A stretch of DNA of 64,000 nucleotides from an uncultured Isosphaeraceae bacterium (GTDB taxonomy: Bacteria; Planctomycetota; Planctomycetia; Isosphaerales; Isosphaeraceae): assembly GCA_945957605.1 (NCBI GenBank), contig CAMFLR010000004.1, positions 186,001-250,000 of the forward strand. Reading direction: 5' to 3'. The notes under the pieces were generated by a model. It searched no databases and was not told where the DNA came from. It saw only the letters and a program-made list of their open reading frames with translations. Numbering within the stretch: position 1 is the first letter of the stretch; each line of letters begins with the position of its first letter. A program made the position numbers and the translations under genes. Of the stretch, positions 8,063-16,553 are shown one piece after another.

Positions 8063-11000
8063 CCACCCCTTCATGACCGTCGGTCGACGGCTTCGGCTGT
8101 GGATTTTTGGCATCGCGAACCATGAGGGAGTAGAGGCAAGGCAGCACGAAAAGGGTCGCCGGCTCGCCTGCGATTAGCCCCCCCAGAATTGCTCGGGCGA
8201 GCGGAGCGTTCGCTTCGCTGCCTCGTTCAATGGCCATCGCACCTGGGATCATGGCGAAGAAGGCGGCGAGCGCGGTCATCGTGACCGGGCGAACGCGGAT
8301 CGAGGCTGCTTTTCGAATCGCCTCGGTTGGTGTTAGTCCTTCATGCCGTCGAAGTTCCTGGGCAAAGTCGGTCATGAGCACGGTGTTCGCCACCTTGATG
8401 CCCACGATGAAGATGATTCCCAGGATCGATTGCACGTTAATGGCAGTGCCGGTGAGGTAGAGCAGAATCAGCACGCCGGCAAGGCTGATTGGTACCGTGA
8501 GCATGACTGTCAGCGGTACGACGTACGACTTGTCGAGCGCGACCATCAGGAAGTACATCAGAAGCGCCGCGAGTACGAGACCGATGCCAAGGTCGTGGAA
8601 GGTGGTCTGCATTCGCGCGTATTCGCCGCTCAGGACAATTCGAGATCCCTTCAGCAGCGTGGGCTTGGCGTTTGAATCGCGCGGAGACGGGTCGTAAGGA
8701 ATCCAGGTACCGTCGGCCTGGCGCTCGCCGAATTCCTCGATCGCCTTGTTCACGTCGTCCGAAACGTGGCCCAGGTCGCGCCCAGAAACCCCCATCGTCA
8801 AGTCGATCGACGCCTGGATGTTGACGTGAGTGACTTCAGTGGGAACGGTCGAGCGAGTGAGGGTTGCGACCGTACGCAGAGGCACCGGCTGATTGCTCAG
8901 CGGACCGGTGATGGGGATATTCAAAATTGAGTCGATCGACGTGATGTCGGTCTCAGGATACTGCACGCCGACGAAATACTGGTTGCGGCTCACGGGGTCG
9001 ATCCAGAAATTCTTTTTGTTGAACTGGATCGATGAGTTGAGCGATGAAATGACGTTGCGCATCACTTCTTCTTGCGTCAGGCCGAGGTCAGCGGCCTTGG
9101 TGCGATCGACGTGCACCACGAATTGAGGATAGTTGAGTCGCTGAAGTACTCGCGCATCGACGACGCCATTGATCACTGCGACCTTGGTGCGAATTGCCGC
9201 GGCAACCGCTGCGGCTTTCTCGCGGTCTTTGCCAGTGACGCGTACGTTGATCGGCGTCGATTTGCCTTCGTTGAGTGCACCTCGAATGAGGCCGCCGGTG
9301 TCGAAGGCGAATTCGAGGTCGTCAAAGCTTCGGTCGTCGTGGAACGCCTTACGAATCATGTCGGCATATTCTTGGGCGGATCCGTGGCGTTCGGGCGCAA
9401 GTTGAACACGAATAATTGCGTCCATCGGCCCAGCGTTTGGCGTGTATGCCGCCGACCAGTCGGGCGTTACACCAAGTTCTGAAACGAGGAGTTCAAGATC
9501 CTCGCGCGGGATCGTTTTTCGGATGTACTCTTCCACCTTTGCGACGCGCTCTTCCGTCACTTCAATACGAGTTCCGGATGGCGCGCGAACTGTCAACGCG
9601 AATGCGCCGCCGTCGACTTCCGGGAAGAACTCGCGTCGCAGAACGGGAGCTAGCACGATCACTGTGCCGACGAGTAGTCCGAAGGCGACGATGAGTGTCG
9701 GAAAGCGATGGCGAAGTACGAAATTCAAGCCATGAACATAGATCGCGATGCCTTGATCGATCATCGCTTCCCATCGAGCGAATGCGCGGGCGATCGGGTT
9801 CTTGGGCTTCGCGTCGTGATGCGCATCATGGGAATGGAGCCATTGAGCGCTCAACGAGGGGACGAGGGTTCGAGAGAGAATGTACGCCGCGATCATCGCG
9901 AACGCGACCGCCATCGCCATCGGCCGGAAGAGGAATGGTCCCATACCAGGCATAAGCGCGAGCGGAGCGAGCACGAGGAAGGTGCAGAGCGTCGAAACAA
10001 GCTCGGGGAGTGCCACCTCGCTGGCACCACGGAATGCGGCGGTTTCCGGGTCGATCCCCATCGCTAAATAACGGTGCGTATTTTCGAGGCAAATGATCGC
10101 GCTATCGACCATCGGGCCGATCGCCAGAGAAAGTCCGGCGAGCGTCATCACGTTGATCGTGTTACCTGTTGCCAGTAGGCAGACTGTTGCGGCGAGTACG
10201 GAAAGCGGCAGCGTCAAAATCGCGATGCCGGTCATTCGGAGCTGGCCCAGGAAGAGCAAGATGACGAGCGAGCACAAGATTGCGCCAAGTGCACCTTCGG
10301 TCGCGAGGCTGGCGATCGACTGTCGGACGTAGACCGACTGGTCCATCACGAGTTTGAGGTCGATACCGCCGCGCGTGAGGCGATCTTTCATGTCGCCGAG
10401 ATTGTTTTTGATCGTGTCGATGACGCTCAGCGTACTGGCACCGAGCTGGCGGAAGATCGGGATATAAACCTGGCGACGGCTCGGCCCTTCGGCGTCACCA
10501 ATGCGGACCACGTTCGTCTGAATGAATGCACTGTCTTGGGCCTGGGCGACGTCTTTGAGAAACGCTGCGTTGCCGTGAACGGTGCGGAGGGGAATGTCTC
10601 CCATGCGGTCGACAACGTCGTACATCGAGTTCGAGTCGATGGCGAAGTCGGTATCGCCGAACTTGGCGTCGCCGGCGGGAAGGAAGACGTTGAAGCCGTC
10701 GAGCGCACGCATCACGTCGAGCGGGGAGAGGTCGCGTGCCTGCATTTTCTCGCGGTCGAGATAGGCAATCACCGCGCGAACTTTGCCGCCGAACACCACA
10801 GGCGCAATCGCGCCAGGGTTGCTCATGATCATGTTACGCACCTCGTAACGGCCGACGTCGAACAGCGTCGACTCATTCTGCGTCGAGCTATTAAGCGCGA
10901 CCATGCCGATCGGTGTGGTGCTCGTTGGGTCGAAGGGCAATACGACCGGCGGCAACGTGCCCGGCGGCATCGTTGCGAGCTGCGAAGTCGCCAGCGAATT

Positions 11001-11327
11001 GACCTGTGTGAGTGCTCCGCCCGGGTCGGTGTCGGGCTGGAAATAGTTGCGGACGATGCTTGCACCGATGATCGACCGCGACTCTTGCCGGGCCATGCCG
11101 TTCGCCTGGCCGGTGTTGCGCTCCATGCGGTTCGTGATGTTGTTTTCGATGCTCACCGCGGGCATGCCGCCGTAGAAGGTCAGCACCTGAACCGCGGGGC
11201 TTTTGTAGATCGGCAAGATGTCGAAGGGAATCATGAAAAGTGAGAGCGCCCCGAGCACGACGATCGTCATGCAGAAGACGGTCACCGCATAGGGATTCCC
11301 AAGCGATGCGCGGATAAGCCCGTTCAT
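8049..11327 (-). CDS. RND efflux permease (AcrB/HAE-type)
   Basis: 1092 residues, the usual length for an RND pump subunit. Features seen in order: TM1 with 'FMIPFDILPI'; the first periplasmic porter loop; 'GLSLAIGPMVDSAIICLEN', the TM4 proton-relay segment; 'REFFPEVDGGAFALTVRAPSGT' after TM7; the second porter loop; 'GIIFIVGIKVANTVLMTDF' in TM10; and 'GGLIAGEPATLFVLPCLYSL' in TM12. The TM4 segment has one Asp followed by Ser rather than the Asp-Asp pair of AcrB. The pump works with a periplasmic adaptor (12527) and an outer-membrane factor (14688 or 16554), all encoded close by but not co-directional. Substrate unknown. Confidence 0.92.
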   Translation of the reverse strand: MNGLIRASLGNPYAVTVFCMTIVVLGALSLFMIPFDILPIYKSPAVQVLTFYGGMPAVSIENNITNRMERNTGQANGMARQESRSIIGASIVRNYFQPDTDPGGALTQVNSLATSQLATMPPGTLPPVVLPFDPTSTTPIGMVALNSSTQNESTLFDVGRYEVRNMIMSNPGAIAPVVFGGKVRAVIAYLDREKMQARDLSPLDVMRALDGFNVFLPAGDAKFGDTDFAIDSNSMYDVVDRMGDIPLRTVHGNAAFLKDVAQAQDSAFIQTNVVRIGDAEGPSRRQVYIPIFRQLGASTLSVIDTIKNNLGDMKDRLTRGGIDLKLVMDQSVYVRQSIASLATEGALGAILCSLVILLFLGQLRMTGIAILTLPLSVLAATVCLLATGNTINVMTLAGLSLAIGPMVDSAIICLENTHRYLAMGIDPETAAFRGASEVALPELVSTLCTFLVLAPLALMPGMGPFLFRPMAMAVAFAMIAAYILSRTLVPSLSAQWLHSHDAHHDAKPKNPIARAFARWEAMIDQGIAIYVHGLNFVLRHRFPTLIVAFGLLVGTVIVLAPVLRREFFPEVDGGAFALTVRAPSGTRIEVTEERVAKVEEYIRKTIPREDLELLVSELGVTPDWSAAYTPNAGPMDAIIRVQLAPERHGSAQEYADMIRKAFHDDRSFDDLEFAFDTGGLIRGALNEGKSTPINVRVTGKDREKAAAVAAAIRTKVAVINGVVDARVLQRLNYPQFVVHVDRTKAADLGLTQEEVMRNVISSLNSSIQFNKKNFWIDPVSRNQYFVGVQYPETDITSIDSILNIPITGPLSNQPVPLRTVATLTRSTVPTEVTHVNIQASIDLTMGVSGRDLGHVSDDVNKAIEEFGERQADGTWIPYDPSPRDSNAKPTLLKGSRIVLSGEYARMQTTFHDLGIGLVLAALLMYFLMVALDKSYVVPLTVMLTVPISLAGVLILLYLTGTAINVQSILGIIFIVGIKVANTVLMTDFAQELRRHEGLTPTEAIRKAASIRVRPVTMTALAAFFAMIPGAMAIERGSEANAPLARAILGGLIAGEPATLFVLPCLYSLMVRDAKNPQPKPSTDGHEGVATHH

Positions 11328-11474
11328 CGGTCGTCGCGTCCTTCGTTGAATGGGGAACCAGAACCGATTCGTGCCGGCGAATACCGTGCCTCGTCGCGAC
11401 TAAATCGCAACGCAAGGCGCGACCGTGCGGCCATAAATGATGAGCACGTACGGATTGAGAGCGGCTGTTATGAA

Positions 11475-11813
11475 CTAACAGCGCAGCCGGCTTGGGGATA
11501 CCGGTAGGCGACCGGGAATCGCCGAAGGCGAGATGTGAAGCGGACGATTTCGCGTACAGACAAATACGAACGACGCGAAAAACGACTCATTAATGGGAAG
11601 TGGATCGTCTCCCGGTCCGAGCCGTCCTTCGATTGCCGACTGTTCAGCACGCGCGGTCGTTGGCACGCGATTACGCCCACGAACCTGCGCAACGTAGGGC
11701 TTACCCTCGTTGGACTGCCCCCATTCGATGAGGAATGTAGCCATGCGCGGCGATGGCGACGCGGCCGCGAGCAGCAGCAAGAACGCCAGGGGTTTTGAAA
11801 GTCGCCAGCGCAT
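11475..11813 (-). CDS. Doubtful small secreted protein
   Basis: 112 residues from an ATG at 11813. The N-terminus 'MRWRLSKPLAFLLLLAAASPSP' looks like a signal peptide, and the remainder has no recognised domain. There is no clear Shine-Dalgarno sequence and the C-terminal third is Arg/Pro/Ser-rich in the way chance frames in GC-rich DNA often are. Kept only because of the signal-like N-terminus and the lack of a competing gene. Confidence 0.25.
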   Translation of the reverse strand: MRWRLSKPLAFLLLLAAASPSPRMATFLIEWGQSNEGKPYVAQVRGRNRVPTTARAEQSAIEGRLGPGDDPLPINESFFASFVFVCTRNRPLHISPSAIPGRLPVSPSRLRC

Positions 11814-11967
11814 CAAGACCAGGGTTCCGGCGGGAGAAAGAGGGAGGGAGACGGCGCATGACCGTCGATTCAATTCACGCTAATGGATTCCATCCCGCTC
11901 GTCAACCGCGTTCGGCCCCAGTTCGTGAACGGTCGCATCGATAGGTGCGTCATAACCCAGTCTTACG

Positions 11968-11997
11968 TTGACATCGGTTTGTTCTTCGCCGTAGAGT
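11968..11997 (+). promoter_or_regulatory. Weak candidate promoter before the small secreted protein/adaptor genes
   Basis: TTGACA at 11968-11973 is followed after 18 bases by TAGAGT (11992-11997). The -35 is perfect, the -10 poor. It would serve the gene at 12048 and possibly the adaptor at 12527. Confidence 0.3.
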
Positions 11998-12047
11998 GAA
12001 CGTAGTGTGGTGCAATTGCTTAAAAAGCAGATACAGTTGATCAATCC

Positions 12048-12386
12048 ATGATTCAAGGCCGGTGGATGATCCTGGCGGCGATTTGCGTCTTTTTGACGGG
12101 CGCACTGATTCCGCGCCGGCCGACCGGTCAGATCTCCACCACTCGCACGCCCTACGCCTGGGCAGCGCCTCGCCCCAAGGGCCGAACGCGGCTCGATTAT
12201 GTCGCGCTTCCGGATGCTACCGCAAAACGGATGGCCTCATTCCTGCAGGGGAAGGGGCCCACGGCCGAGCGCGGCCTGAAACCGTACGATCGCCACGCGC
12301 AATTCAACGAATTCGGCTCGCCCTATCTCAATCCATTCCCAACCGCGAATGGGCTTGCGCCCGACGAGATGCGCAGACGCTGTTGA
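12048..12386 (+). CDS. Small exported protein of unknown function
   Basis: 112 residues. A hydrophobic N-terminal segment (MILAAICVFLTGALI, about residues 7-21) suggests export or membrane anchoring. The mature part is basic with no known domain. It lies upstream of and in the same direction as the efflux adaptor, 140 bp apart, so co-transcription is possible. No strong ribosome-binding site is visible. Confidence 0.45.
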   Translation: MIQGRWMILAAICVFLTGALIPRRPTGQISTTRTPYAWAAPRPKGRTRLDYVALPDATAKRMASFLQGKGPTAERGLKPYDRHAQFNEFGSPYLNPFPTANGLAPDEMRRRC

Positions 12387-12526
12387 TGTGAGTGCGCCAT
12401 TGCTCGGCGACTTTCGACGGCGAATATGAGCTCACTCGCAAATCATTACCACGCGCACTTCTGCACACAGCGGACGCGTGATTTCATCGATTCAGGCCAA
12501 TCCCATACTTCCGGGAAGGGTTTTTC

Positions 12527-13987
12527 ATGGAAGCTTCCGCCAATTCCAGCGCGCCAGCCGTCGACCTCGCTGACGCCCCTGCGATCAAAAAACCTGTTCC
12601 GCAGGCGAGCGGCAATAGCAGTTCATCGAAACGATGGCTCGTCGTTTTCGGTCTCGTAGCGATCGCCGGCATCGGTACCTTCGCTGCCGCAGTGCTTTCT
12701 CACCACAAAGGGGCATCTGCCGCCAGCACGGGTAAGCACGAGTCAGAGGAGCCGCAGTCTGCAGCCCAATCTGGGCTTCCGGTCGAGTCCGTGCATCCGC
12801 GCAAGGGTGGGCTGGTTCGCACGACCGAGCAATCGGGATCGGCGCATGCATTTGAATCGGCAGAACTCTTCGCGAAGGTATCGGGCTATCTCAAGTCGCA
12901 GTCGGTCGACATTGGCGACACTGTGAAGCGTGACCAGCTTCTCGCAGAAATCGACGCTCCCGAACTCGATAAGGCTGTCGATCAAATGAAGGCTGCGCTC
13001 GATACTGCAAATGCCCGAGTGCACATTGCGCAGGCTCGCATCAAGTCGGCCGAGGCCGAGGTGAAATCGGCCCAGGCGCTTGTGACTCAGGCACAGGTGA
13101 ACGTGACCACTCAGGAAGCGAACGTAGCCCTCAGGTCAAAGCAACTTGTGCGAATTCAGGGACTGGTGAAGCGCGAGGCGATCGAGCAGAAGCTTGAAGA
13201 CGAGGAAATCGACAAATTTGAAGCCGCCAAATCGACCGAGCGATTCGCTCGCGCCGCGGTGATTTCGGCCGAGGCCGCAGAACGTGCCAAGCAAGCCGAT
13301 CTCGACCAGGCGCGAGCGGATGTCGAAGAGGCCAAGGCCAATGTCGAGGTGGCGCAGGCGAATCTCGGCAAGGCGCAAGTGTTCGCGAACTACACCAAGA
13401 TCACTTCGCCATATGATGGCGTGATCACCCACCGAACTTATCATCGCGGCGACTTCATTCGCTCGGCCGAAACCGGCGATGCGCAAATGGTGCTGGCAGT
13501 TGCACGTACGGACAAGATGCGCATTGTGCTGCCCGTGCCCGATCGCGACGTGCCGTACGTCGACCGTGGCGATCCGGCCGTGGTCCGGCTTGATGCGTTG
13601 CGAGGAGAAGAGTTCCGCGGGACGGTTTCGCGGTTTGCATCGACCGAAGACCCGTCGAGCCGCAACATGCGCACCGAGGTCGACCTCGAGAATCCGACCG
13701 GACGCATCAAGGAGGGAATGTATGGGCGAGTGACGATCACTCTCCGTCCCGCCACGCCTGAGAGTGTGACGATTCCTTCAGCCGCATTGCTCGGACAGGA
13801 CCAAAAAGGCGTCGGAACGGTGTTTGTTGCGCGCGATGGCAAGGCGAAGAAGATTTCGGTAAACGTCGGCATGGATAACGGTGTCGAAGCCGAGATCGTG
13901 TCGGGACTTACGCTGGCCGACCTGGTGATCACCAAGTACAACGGTGCCCTTGCCGACGGAACCCCCGTAGTTACCGACACGAAGTAG
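12527..13987 (+). CDS. RND efflux periplasmic adaptor (membrane fusion protein)
   Basis: 486 residues; GGGAAGGG stands seven bases before the ATG. Residues 1-42 are cytoplasmic, and 43-65 form one transmembrane anchor (WLVVFGLVAIAGIGTFAAAVL), so this is not a lipoprotein. The first lipoyl half follows ('AKVSGYLKSQSVDIGDTVKRDQ'), then a long Ala/Gln/Glu-rich coiled-coil hairpin (about 140-275) that docks on the outer-membrane factor, then the second lipoyl half ('YTKITSPYDGVITHRTYHRGD'), then a beta-barrel and membrane-proximal domain to the end. It should link the permease at 8049 to one of the TolC-like proteins at 14688/16554. Family certain; substrate unknown. Confidence 0.93.
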   Translation: MEASANSSAPAVDLADAPAIKKPVPQASGNSSSSKRWLVVFGLVAIAGIGTFAAAVLSHHKGASAASTGKHESEEPQSAAQSGLPVESVHPRKGGLVRTTEQSGSAHAFESAELFAKVSGYLKSQSVDIGDTVKRDQLLAEIDAPELDKAVDQMKAALDTANARVHIAQARIKSAEAEVKSAQALVTQAQVNVTTQEANVALRSKQLVRIQGLVKREAIEQKLEDEEIDKFEAAKSTERFARAAVISAEAAERAKQADLDQARADVEEAKANVEVAQANLGKAQVFANYTKITSPYDGVITHRTYHRGDFIRSAETGDAQMVLAVARTDKMRIVLPVPDRDVPYVDRGDPAVVRLDALRGEEFRGTVSRFASTEDPSSRNMRTEVDLENPTGRIKEGMYGRVTITLRPATPESVTIPSAALLGQDQKGVGTVFVARDGKAKKISVNVGMDNGVEAEIVSGLTLADLVITKYNGALADGTPVVTDTK

Positions 13988-14070
13988 CCCGCAAAATCGG
14001 AGCACTGATGTTTGTGCGTCGATTGGACAGCCGCAATTGATCGGGCAAGATTGCCGTAGAACGCTGCCGA

Positions 14071-14098
14071 GGGCGGACGCTCGATTGGGCGTCCGCCC
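14071..14098 (+). terminator. Hairpin downstream of the adaptor gene
   Basis: A perfect 10-bp stem (GGGCGGACGC / GCGTCCGCCC) with an eight-base loop, 84 bp past the adaptor stop codon. There is no T-run after it, so it is either an intrinsic terminator without a U-tract or an RNA-stabilising hairpin. Confidence 0.5.
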
Positions 14099-14114
14099 GT
14101 GACTGAATTCAAGG

Positions 14115-14678
14115 ATGATGGCAATGGCACGATCGCGAATCAAATTTCAGGCGGCTGTCGAGGCCCTCGAAACGATCATGGTGTTGACGACGGCGCCTGG
14201 CGTTGTCGCTCCCAGCCTGCAAGCTTTCGCTGCCGCGTATCAGTCGCGTGTCGGCCAGCCGCGATACAACCCCGCGCTCGACTTCAACCATAACGGTTTT
14301 ATCGGTCAGGGCGACGCAGTGCCGATTTTGCATTCGCTGATTCCGATCACTCCGCGCGTGCCGATCAAGCTCAATCTCGCTCTCGCCGCGGGCCAGCAGG
14401 TGCTGGGCCATCACTCCGCCAACTCGGGCGGCGTTACACGCGATACGCACGTCACAGTCGTGGGTCATACGACACCCAACTCGATCGTTTTCGTCGATCG
14501 CACCGAAAGCCCTCGTGCCAATAATTACCGGTTCGAAGGAGCGGCGATTCCAGTCGATTCGAACGGGACATTCACCGTCGACTTCACCCTCGTCGACGCG
14601 CTCACTCAGACCGAGTACATGGTGATCACCCCGCGAGGCGCGAAGACGATTCGCGCCTTCCCGCTTCGCAAGGTTTGA
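14115..14678 (+). CDS. Secreted-type protein with an EF-hand-like loop
   Basis: 187 residues (184 if started at the third ATG, 14124, which has AAGG nine bases upstream). The N-terminus 'RSRIKFQAAVEALETIMVLT' resembles the N-terminal signature placed before 'LxxRxLLS' in many planctomycete exported proteins. 'DFNHNGFIGQGDA' (about residues 56-68) has Asp/Asn spacing like an EF-hand or dockerin calcium loop. The C-terminal 90 residues look like one beta-sandwich Ig-like domain ('THVTVVGHTTPNSIVFVD', 'DSNGTFTVDFTL'). Convergent with the TolC-like gene at 14688. Role unknown. Confidence 0.6.
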   Translation: MMAMARSRIKFQAAVEALETIMVLTTAPGVVAPSLQAFAAAYQSRVGQPRYNPALDFNHNGFIGQGDAVPILHSLIPITPRVPIKLNLALAAGQQVLGHHSANSGGVTRDTHVTVVGHTTPNSIVFVDRTESPRANNYRFEGAAIPVDSNGTFTVDFTLVDALTQTEYMVITPRGAKTIRAFPLRKV

Positions 14679-14687
14679 GCCGATCGG

Positions 14688-16478
14688 TCATTTCCCGAGC
14701 AGCGGCGGCCCCGGAAGATGCGTGTGGGGCGTCGGCTCGGGCTGCGGGTAAGTGATGGGCGAATGCAGCGGGTTGGCAATCGGCGGTTCCGCGACCGGGC
14801 CGGTGGATGAGGGGTCGAGCGGCGGCGGCGTGCCGAGCGAGACGAATAGCGAGAGCTGAGCCTGATTTGATTTTGTGATCGCCTCGACGAGATTCACTCG
14901 CGCTCCAGCGAGCAGTTTGAGACTGTCGATCACTTCGATCGGCAATCCCACAGTTTCGCGGAGACGCTGGAAATCCTCGCGGAAGCCGGCTTGCGATGAC
15001 GCCAGCTCTGCCCGCGCGATTTCCACCTTCTTCAATTGCGCCATCGCCTCGGCCTTTGCCGCGGTCACCTCGGTTCGCACCGTGTTCAAGGTTCGAGCGC
15101 GTTCAGCGTCGGCCGCACCAAGCTCGGCGCGTCGGCGCTTGATGAGACTGGCATTGCCAGCACCGAAGTTGAGCAAAGTCCAGGTTGCGCGAACGTCAAA
15201 ATCGGTACGACCGCCAAAATGGCTCATCAAAGGCGGCACGAAATTGCTGCCACCGCCGAACGCTCCACCGCTGAAACCGAGCCAGAGCGTGGGAAGCAGC
15301 GGACGAGCTTTTTCTTCCTTGAGGCGATACTGCGCCTCGCCGATCGAAGCCGTGCGCGCTGCCAGATCGGGGCGCCGCACGATAGCGGTTTGAATGAGCG
15401 ATTCGATCGGTTGATTGGCGTCGATCAACTCGATCGGTTCGAGCGGACCAGTGACCGTTTCGAGCCGAGTCGCAGCGTCGAGGTTGAGCCGTTCCGACAG
15501 GCGTGCCGATGCGACTGCGACCATTTCTTCCGCGTGCTGAACTTCACCCTGCAAAAGGCCAAGTTCGGTCGCGGCGCGGTCGGCGTCGGCCTTGCGACCT
15601 TGCCCAGTTGCGGCGTAGTCGTTCACCGATTTCACAATCGCCGCCGCCTCGGCTGCGGAGATTCTGCGGACCTCGAGCGTCGCTTCAGCGCCCAGAAGTT
15701 CGATGAACAGCCGGCTTACATCGAGCAACACGGAGTTCGCGGTCGCCGAAGCTTGATACTCCGCCCGCGCGACACGTTGTTGTGCGGCGAGCGGTTCATA
15801 CAACGCGTCTGTAAGTGGTGTGGAGATATTCACCGCGGGAATCGCCACGGTTTCGGCCGCGAGCGTTCTCGCACCGCCGCCGATGTAGAATGATTGCGAT
15901 GAAACCCGAAGAATTCGGCCGGACGAACGCTGAAGATCGCCATCGTGGCCGTGGTAATTCATACCGGCGTTGAGCGTCGGAACGAGGAGTGCTCGCGCCT
16001 GGGTGCGGATCGCAAGCGCTTCGAGAATCGCAACGCGAGCTTCGGCAAGAACGGGATTCTGGCCGTCGGCGAGCCGTAGCGATGTTGTTAGATCGAGTGG
16101 GTAGGGCCGGCCTTGAACAGGGATCACAGAGTCTCGCGCAACGGGTACCGAAAGGACCGGCGTGCTTGCGGCTGTCAGTCCGGGCAATGATCCCGGTGCA
16201 GGATGTGGAGCCAGCGACGCGGCGTTCGCTCCAGGAGTGCTCGCGGCGGCCGTTGGCATCTGAGTCTTGGTGACGGCCGAGTCGTGGCTGACGGTCTTTT
16301 CGGATGCGCCAGCCGATTTCGCCTTCAACTCGGCGAAATTGATGCCAGTAATGCGAGTGGCGTCGAGCAGGTCGGGGGGTGAGTTGTGCGCGGTCTGACT
16401 GCGCATCTTGACCATCCCGCAGCCGCTGCATGCCAGCGCGAGAATGGCCAGGACAATGCTTTTTGATTGATTGTTCAT
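14688..16478 (-). CDS. TolC-family outer-membrane factor 1
   Basis: 596 residues from the ATG at 16478, which has AGGGAT upstream. The N-terminus 'MNNQSKSIVLAILALACSGCG' resembles a lipoprotein signal with Cys at about 16 or 19. A low-complexity Ala/Pro/Ser linker runs to about 120, then two OEP repeats: 'LRLADGQNPVLAEARVAILEALA' starts the first and 'ESLIQTAIVRRPDLAARTA' the second. 'WLGFSGGAFGGGSNFVPP' and 'RATWTLLNFGAGN' mark the beta/equatorial region. It forms the outer-membrane channel and periplasmic alpha-barrel of a tripartite pump. Closely related to the next gene (16554), 76 bp upstream; the two look like a tandem duplication. Confidence 0.9.
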   Translation of the reverse strand: MNNQSKSIVLAILALACSGCGMVKMRSQTAHNSPPDLLDATRITGINFAELKAKSAGASEKTVSHDSAVTKTQMPTAAASTPGANAASLAPHPAPGSLPGLTAASTPVLSVPVARDSVIPVQGRPYPLDLTTSLRLADGQNPVLAEARVAILEALAIRTQARALLVPTLNAGMNYHGHDGDLQRSSGRILRVSSQSFYIGGGARTLAAETVAIPAVNISTPLTDALYEPLAAQQRVARAEYQASATANSVLLDVSRLFIELLGAEATLEVRRISAAEAAAIVKSVNDYAATGQGRKADADRAATELGLLQGEVQHAEEMVAVASARLSERLNLDAATRLETVTGPLEPIELIDANQPIESLIQTAIVRRPDLAARTASIGEAQYRLKEEKARPLLPTLWLGFSGGAFGGGSNFVPPLMSHFGGRTDFDVRATWTLLNFGAGNASLIKRRRAELGAADAERARTLNTVRTEVTAAKAEAMAQLKKVEIARAELASSQAGFREDFQRLRETVGLPIEVIDSLKLLAGARVNLVEAITKSNQAQLSLFVSLGTPPPLDPSSTGPVAEPPIANPLHSPITYPQPEPTPHTHLPGPPLLGK

Positions 16479-16553
16479 TACTATCCCTGACGACTGAGAC
16501 CGCGACACCCCGGAACGACTCGATTCACGTGGGGGGAGAGGGCAAGGCGCGAC

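Larger units (their letters stand above)
11328..12047. other. Largely non-coding interval between permease and small secreted protein
   Basis: About 720 bp separating the divergent pump genes. It holds one doubtful minus-strand reading frame (11475-11813, listed separately) and a promoter-like pair near 11968. No RNA gene or repeat was recognised. Confidence 0.5.
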
